Shown here: positions 57,191 through 64,000 of the stretch, piece after piece
How the letters are laid out: the number at the start of each line of letters is the position of its first letter
How positions within the stretch are numbered: the first letter of the stretch is position 1
Source of the DNA: Blasia pusilla
Lineage: Eukaryota > Marchantiophyta > Marchantiopsida > Blasiales
NCBI GenBank assembly: GCA_050084515.1
Contig: CM114274.1
Coordinates: 30,566,001-30,630,000, forward strand
DNA: 64,000 bases
Direction: 5' to 3'
Translations under genes and position numbers: made by a program
The notes under the pieces: model-generated
Seen by the model: only the letters and a program-made list of their open reading frames with translations
The model's database searches: none
What the model was told of the DNA's origin: nothing

Positions 57191-59045
57191 ATATTTCTGA
57201 AAATTCTATATAGTGATGGGTAATTTCTGTGATGTCTTTCCTATTGGATGGTTTTCTTGCGGTTTTCGATCGAGCGTTCTATGCCTACTATTTCCATATT
57301 TTATTCGTGAATTTCTTTTAACGTACCTTTTCTTCCCTATTTTTCACATGTGGCTTTTCCGTCAATTTATTCGATCATCTAATTTTTCTTCAAATATATT
57401 TCATCCATTAGAATTGTTTATGTGTATCATCGTGCGACAATCCAGATTTGTATGAAGCATCAACTTAAAAGCTTTTTTATTAATTCAAAACGTAACAATT
57501 CAAACACTGAACAGTGTCATATACATCATTTTAAATCACATACTATTAATATGGAAATAAATATAACTACTAAATTTATGTAGACATAATTTTCGAAGTA
57601 AATTTTCCGCATCCAATGATTCACCTTTTTCCTAGAAGATTATGGACATGTGAAAGATGTCATATATAATCCAACAACTTTTACTCTTAAATTCGATTTT
57701 AATGGAATGATTCATTTCAGAATTTAACTCGTGAGGCATTAATTTTGTACGCTAATACGAATTTAAGCAAATCACATTACAATTAAAGGTGAGAGACAGT
57801 ATTTGCGCTCGTATTCTGAAGAAAAGAATTTATACATTATTCCGATTGTCCAACAAAGTAATTATTCTCTTATTATGAGACGAAAATGTTTGCAACTCCC
57901 GTGCCTGAATTCCCCGGAGGCAAGTGCCGGCCCTGGTCAGAAAAGATGCGACACATCTGGGGTCGTGTGGATATAGGGTGAGCTTCCGTTGCGGCGGTCG
58001 GCTCGCCACGGCATCGCCTGCGTACCGTAACGCGTTCCCGGAAATCAGCCGCCGCGCCAGCCATGGGAAACGTGCTAAATTGGCTTTCATGATATGCGAG
58101 TGCCTTGTCCTGTAGCTGTTTCCCGTGAGATGTGGGTCCGCAGGTAGATTATGACTGTACCCTCGTGTTGCGCTCTCCCAAGTGGACAACCCGGTGTCTA
58201 ATTCCTACTGCATACGCCTCATAGCGTCATATTCCATTCACGCTATCGCGTTTTTGGGCACCGGCATCTCATTCGGTGGTTGCGACTTGTTTTTCCTTGG
58301 ACTCCTCGTTATTTTTTTTAAATTCGGATGGGTTTTTTATCACGTTATTTTTTATTTAGAATACGAACATCATTTTTTCACGAAGTAATCTACTAATGCA
58401 CAACGCGCCGACATCTAAAAACTACTAGATCGAGGTCGCCGAGACGTTGGGCCATTTTAAAAGTTTCGTGCAACCCTCTATGGTGGCCCATTCATGATAT
58501 GCATGGGATCTGGCCCTTACTTGGTTCCTGCCCTCGATAGGAACCCATTTTGCGACCCGTCGCATGTCATGATTTTCTTTCTGGGAAAATTGGTTTTCTT
58601 TTTAATATTATGATTCTTACGCCTATGCTTTAGGTTGGAGGGATTTTTTCCAATCTATGGAGAGTATCCATTGTGTTTCTTTTCCAGGATAGGTCAAGAT
58701 TTCTCCAATTCACTATTGCTTATCTCTATTCCACGTTGGAGGGATGGACATTATGCAATATTTGACATTGCTACAAGAATCTCATTTGAAGAAGTGATGG
58801 GATGTTGGATATTCAATGTCAACTTTTGATTATATATCATTAATGTGTATGGCCTCCTTATGTGAGGAGAAGCCTAGATTGATGGTCCCAAAGTAGACAT
58901 CAAAGGAGTCATAATAATATGATGTAGATGGTGTGTGGAGTAGAGAATGATGAGGATGATCAAAGGCTACACGAAAATGTGCTTGTACATCCCTAAGACC
59001 AACTAGTCTAGACAAGTTTGGACATGCCTTCCTACACTTGTTCTT
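57191..59045. other. AT-rich stretch with a GC-rich island, no gene recognised
   Basis: The sequence is AT-rich except 57890-58170, which is strikingly GC-rich (CGGCGGTCGGCTCGCCACGGC) and contains a 119-residue minus-strand frame (58189-57830) with no recognised domain. The island might be a fragment of a different origin or a CpG-rich gene remnant. Confidence 0.35.
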
Positions 59046-59688
59046 TGTCACGTCCTTTAGGATAGATCAGTGAGATCTAGTAGAGCGTCTTCAAGAGTAG
59101 TGGAGGACATGCCTAGGAGGTCGAGGATGACCTGTTGAGGCCCCGGGAAACCTGAGAGAGCAAGTTTCCCCTTCGTTTTGGTTCATTTGGAGCCATATTG
59201 AGGAACTTACTATTTTAGATAAGTACCATTTTGAATATATGCTCAACTTTCTATTTTTGGTAAGTGGCCCTTCACCTCCTACATCAGGTCAAAAGCCAAG
59301 GAGGTGACTTGGGAGAATAGGTTAACATGGAGAGAGCTTGGGAGAGTGGAGGGGTATATATCCCAAAGAGAGAGAGCTTGAGAGCTCATTCTCTCTTTGT
59401 TGAACCTCTTGGCATGAGGCGGCGGAACTATGGTCCCTTGCCTTGTAAGTGTAACCCAAGCCTCTCATTAAGAGAATAGATTTGGTTTGACATGAGAGAG
59501 AGTCCACACCTTTGAGAGCTATGGTGTGAGATTGTGTAGAGAGAGATTGGATCTTACTTTATTGGAGATATTTTGGTACTTCTTGTCTTGTTGTTTGGAT
59601 GCCATGAGTTAGCATGGGATCGTGCGTGTTTGTGTGTGTGTTCGGTGACAACGATGTATGTTGTGTAGCATTGTGTATGCGCACGACA
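59046..59688 (+). mobile_element. 643-bp derivative: promoter module joined to 3' module
   Basis: It starts TGTCACGTCCTTTAGG and ends GCGCACGACA, flanked by a 4-bp duplication, TCTT (59042-59045 and 59689-59692). 59046-59561 equals the promoter module (TATA-like GGGGTATATATCCC at 59351). 59562-59688 equals the 3' module of copy A. No coding sequence remains. It could be a solo LTR, if the true LTR is promoter plus 3' module, or an internal-deletion derivative. Confidence 0.82.
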
Positions 59689-59692
59689 TCTT

Positions 59693-62217
59693 GCACCGTG
59701 GCCCGCATCTAACCCATGTCTCTTCTGCATAAACTTGACACAGGCGAGGCAGAGCCCGCATCTTGGCCTTGCAGGCAAGATACACGCCCAACAAGGCCCC
59801 CCCCTCCCCCCTCCCCCCTCCTGCCTCTCCCCCTCCAAGCACACAAAACTTGCATCTATATGTACGTTGAACACGGGCTAGTGTCACGAGAGGGATGCAT
59901 GCCAAGGGGGATGCATGCAGTGTGGGATCAAGCGCGAGCACGCAGAGGCACTCCAACTCAAAAAGCTTAATAAGATGAGTGAATTACGGGGTGTCATTTG
60001 GAGATCCTACAATCGCCTGTCCAATTCAATCTAAGGTTGATGGAAAATGATCGTCATGTCCTATGTGGTACCTACTGAGGTATCCATTGTGATGGTACAT
60101 GTCTGTCCCTAGAATAACATAAGTCCGTGGACACAGACTTTTTCCGAAAACAACTTTAAGCTGATTTAACCCTATTTTGCATCGGGGTGTGGAGCACCCT
60201 ATATGACTCAGGAGTCCAAAGACATCGCCCTTCGTATGCTAAGGTAACATAGAGATATGGCCCCACATCCCTAAAAAAATTTGTTCTAGTAATAAAATAG
60301 AATAAAAGAGGTCCAAAACCCTAGTTTCTCCAGGAGTCAAACAGTCATGGACCGGATCAATTCGGAATTCTCGTATATGAAGTTTTCTTTATATTTAGGT
60401 TCCAACAAACCTCTATCGTGAACACACAAATAGACTAGATCACTTTGTAGTTTCAAGGTTTTACATATCACAGTGATTTGTTCATATTTTGTTTTCTCAC
60501 ATTAGAGGCATTAGTGTTCTTATATCCAAAACTACTAGAAGAACCCGATATGGAGGAATGATTGGAATCATGAAATGGAGTGGAAGAGCTATGTAAGTTT
60601 TAGAAGATTCTCAACAAGTTGATGTATAAAGTGTGTAAGTAGTTGGTGTTGATGAATAAAGAGATAAAGTTTAAAAACAAGTTAGAATTTCATATCTACA
60701 AGTATCTTATATTGAGGTCACCCGAGATGTCCATGTCAGAGATATATTTTCATTTGATTGATTGAATGTAGATAAACAACAGGGACCTAGACCAATAGGC
60801 TATTAGGCACTAGATGTGTCCTATGTGAAAGAAACATCGAAACTAGTAGTGAAGAATCACAACAAACCTTTCATGTAGATCCCTTAGATGTGCTCTATGA
60901 AAAAGAGACACAAAAATTGGTGAATGTGAAGGATCGTGAGGGATTCAGTAATAAAACCTCAAGATCAGTATTATGTGAAAGACGCTAGATTTGGGGAATA
61001 TAAGGAATCAAGAGAGATCTATAAAGGAAGCCATTGGATGTACTCTATGTAAAAGAGATAAAAACATTTGATGAGTATGAAGGATTCAAGGGGATCCTTC
61101 ACACCTCATGAAGACCCTAATTCCTAAAGACACATTTCTTGGTCTTTTGTGACAGATCTCGATCACAAGATGTGTCTTTCCAAATTTACCAGTGATTTTG
61201 GATTATAGAGTCGGAGGTACGAAACGTATCAATTATGGGAAACTCTACACGAGTGAGTTGTGAAATTGAACGCAAAGAGATTTCATGGAAGGCACTTTGC
61301 AACTGGGTATGGTGTGGGTGACCATGCAAGAAGTAGAAACATCAAGGATGCACCACGCAAGAAGAAATCCTTGGATGCTAAACCTAGCTTGGAAAGCGAA
61401 CTTGGTTGTAAATGCAAGACAAAAGAGAAGAATTATAGTCCAAGTTAGAATATATAAATATTTTCACCTATTAATGCTTAAGGAGAGAGAGATTTAAGAC
61501 CTTAGGTTTTCTTTGTTGAATGCTCCTAATACGAAATAGTGGAGCTATGATCATCTTTATCTTTACCTTTACCGAGCATATGAGATTTTTTTTTCAATAT
61601 CTCTAGCTCTTTAGATGTAACTAAAAAGATGTTTTATGTATCAATATTAGGTACGCGCACAAAAATTGTCACATCATATTTGATCATCCATTAAAGTTCT
61701 ATCATATCGACAAGGAAGGGAGTTATTGGTTTATTCAATTGTATCTTTTTCCTAAATGATTATAATTGTTAGATTAGGTTGGAATCAATGTCATTATGTG
61801 GGATTTAATATTTCTTTAAAAAAATATGTTTTGGGTTTGGTCACTTGTTAGGCTCTAGGATGTTAGATGCTAGATTCCATCATGACGAAGGTTGGATGTA
61901 TTTTAATTATGCTTCATGATGTTATATATCATTGAGAGAGGTTTAATAGAACTCTTTCTCTCTTCTTCTCCCATATAGAAAATAACAAAGCCAAAATATT
62001 GACTTGCTTGGTAGAACAAAAAGTTCCATTTGGCCACCTACAACTCAAACCACTAGTGTCTAGTTTTTTGACCAAATTTTAGACTAGAATTTGGCTAGCA
62101 CATGTTAAACTCTCTTTTCATGTCATATATAATAAATAAATAAATATAAATATAAATATATATTAGGTTCTACAAGTAAATTGAAGTAATCCAACATGAA
62201 ATGATTAATTTTTTTTA
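59693..62217. other. Non-coding stretch with degenerate repeats
   Basis: No gene recognised. A C-rich run lies at 59790-59835. Three degenerate repeats of GATGTGCTCTATGnAAAAGAGA with a following TGAAGGATnCAnGG occur at about 60815-60860, 60895-60950 and 61035-61105. GTCCGTGGACACAGACTTTTTCCG occurs at 60122, cf. 52502. Confidence 0.45.
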
Positions 62218-62338
62218 AAGAAGGAAAAGAGAGAAAAATTAATGAGGATTTAATAAGAAGGAAAAGAGAGAAAAATTAATGAGGATTTAATAAGAAGGAA
62301 AAGAGAGAAAAATTAATGAGGATTTAATAAGAAGGAAT
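62218..62338 (+). repeat. 37-bp tandem repeat, about 3.2 units
   Basis: The unit (AAGGAAAAGAGAGAAAAATT...) repeats at a 37-bp period with starts at 62221, 62258, 62295 and a partial at 62332. Units are identical, so the array is young. Confidence 0.95.
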
Positions 62339-64000
62339 ATCACATCATACTATTATGCGCGTTACATCCATCTTTATCCAAGTTTGAAATGTTGCGATGT
62401 GGCAAGGCTTCATAGGTGTCTACAATATATTTTCTGGGAGTTAATTTAATATCTTTTCAGGAAACAAAATGGTTCCGTCCTCGGCTCTCTGTCTCCCTCC
62501 ATTGTAGCCTTGCGCCTCCACTCTCTCTTCTCCTTTGGCGCTCAGTCCGGCTCCGCATCTGCCTCGCTTCTAGCTCTAGGCCTTGGCACTCTCTACTCTG
62601 TCCGCTCCGTCTAGATTTTTGTCCCTTTCGTCTGGCGCTTCCTCCATCCTGTCCACGGCGCTCTGTTCGTCTCTTGCCTAGTAGTGCATCACAGGGGCAC
62701 CACTGTACTAGACTACTAGTGTATTTTATTTTCAATATGGGAGAAGAAGAGAGAAAGAGATCTATTTTTAACTAGGAAGGAGTCCCAAAGGACTTTAAGA
62801 GAAAAATATGTGTTTTATTTTCAATATACAAGACAAGATAAGGTTGAAGTTTTTTTTAAGGGGAGGGAAAGAGAGAATTTGAAATTTTGAGGAAGGGAAT
62901 GTACCATACATAAGATTTTTGAATTTTTTTATAATTTTATTTTCACTCTAAGAATGGATGGGTGATAAAATTTAACCTGCAACCGAAGAGAAAAAAACTC
63001 AAAGTTCCATAAGGAAGAATTAAAAAAATTAAATCAATAAAGATGGAAAGAGAGAAATGGATAAAATTTCAATATGGGAGGACTTCATGAAGAAATAATT
63101 TGAGTATATTAAATTTGAGTAGGAGAAGAGGTAGGAAATCAAATTTCAATATGATAGGATGGGGAAGACACAACATACCAAGCTTCCTCCAACTAGTGTG
63201 GGGCCCTTTTCCCACCCCCCTCTCAAAATGGCATCTGTTTCTAAAAGTATTTATAAAGTGCTTAAAATCTATAAAATTAAAAATTCTCAATATATTTTGG
63301 GCTGCAAAAAGGAAAGGGTAGGGGAGGTGTGGATTTACGGATGACAATCGAATTGACTCAACTTCTTTTCAATGGGCATAAGAGCTTCCTTAGTGTAATC
63401 TCCCATGCATAGCGCCCGTTTCTTAATTTAAATTCAACGGGTCTGTTACATTAATTTGGTTTTTTTCAACACATGTTGTCAAACCAAAATATAATGTCAA
63501 GGTATCAAAACGTGTTTTTTATTCTCACTACCACACAGAAATCCAAGAAAAATCAATCCTCTCATTGGTATATAGATGGGCATACAAATATTAATGAAAA
63601 ATAAGATTATATCTTTTTGGATATTCACCGATTTCTATTTTTTTCTCGAATTAAACAAAAGTATGGAGATTAAGAAAGGCCTAATTTCATTTTGGTGGGA
63701 TTTCTTGGCTAGACTTTCCTGTTTACTTTCATTTGCATGATTTACTAAACTATTTATGACGGCCAAGCTCCATAAGTAGCACCTGTAAGGAGTTTTACAT
63801 TATGGTGCACCGGTCTGTGGGATAAACCCAGAAACCGTTGAGTAACTCGGCGTAATTGTCAGTTGATCTTTAAGGAAGACGCAAATTTGCCCCACCTCGT
63901 TGCAATGACAATCTCACTGGTCTCACCTGTCAGTATCAGCGACCCTCGAAGTTAGCGAAGTGGCGTATCCCACAAGAACGTCCTGGGTGCGCCTCAACTA
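62339..64000. other. Non-coding stretch to the window end
   Basis: No gene, RNA gene or transposon domain recognised. 62460-62715 is CT-rich. The last 200 bp are less AT-rich and might belong to a neighbouring feature cut by the window. Confidence 0.4.

Noticed and set aside
59554-59970. Overlapping frames on both strands next to the 643-bp derivative
   Set aside because: They cross the transposon boundary and a C-rich run, with no recognisable domain.

Overview
This is nuclear plant DNA made almost entirely of retrotransposons inserted into one another. Intron-split host sequence, Ty1/copia and Ty3/gypsy elements with plant-type features, and a LINE-type reverse transcriptase all point to a plant. 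I cannot name the species; a seedless land plant or other streptophyte is only a guess from the transposon types. I see no intact host gene, tRNA, rRNA, CRISPR array or bacterial-style operon.

The most interesting content is a Ty3/gypsy family whose pol region carries a C5-cytosine DNA methyltransferase between protease and reverse transcriptase, and whose integrase ends in a PHD finger. Four copies or part-copies are present. Copy C (minus strand, 1-15631) runs from integrase to its promoter end. Copy A (plus strand, about 29390-35940) has the clearest methyltransferase. Copy B (minus strand, 36452-40199) has only promoter end, leader and gag. Copy E (minus strand, about 42795-52006) is a related copy with integrase and RT but no methyltransferase. 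All coding regions carry stops or frameshifts, so none looks autonomous today. Two short derivatives (2589-3760 and 59046-59688) share the termini TGTCAC...CGACA (CGATA in the first) and show 4-bp target duplications. One of them still carries a complete C4HC3 PHD finger.

Layout: 1-15631 copy C, interrupted by a solo-LTR-like insertion (2170-4374, duplication CCCTG) that itself contains the PHD-bearing derivative (2589-3760, duplication TATT), and by copia element 1 (7617-11968, duplication CTCCA). 15820-17560 is a decayed LINE RT. 18140-27472 is a decayed CLSY/DRD1-like SNF2 remodeller gene, a family that acts in RNA-directed DNA methylation, with copia element 2 (18634-24413, duplication TTAAG) apparently sitting in one of its introns. 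27480-29220 is non-coding with short repeats. 29224-36451 is copy A with inverted terminal segments. 36452-40199 is copy B. 40200-42200 is a decayed gag-like remnant. 42204-52006 is copy E, interrupted by a 1.7-kb insertion ending in a 138-bp TC microsatellite and by copia element 3 (47083-51750, duplication ATGGT). 52010-64000 is mostly non-coding, with hairpins, tandem duplications and one short derivative (59046-59688).

Taken together, the window pairs retroelements that encode a DNA methyltransferase (a writer) and a PHD finger (a likely chromatin reader) with the wreck of a host gene from the DNA-methylation pathway. The domain calls are read from motifs; the functional link is inference.
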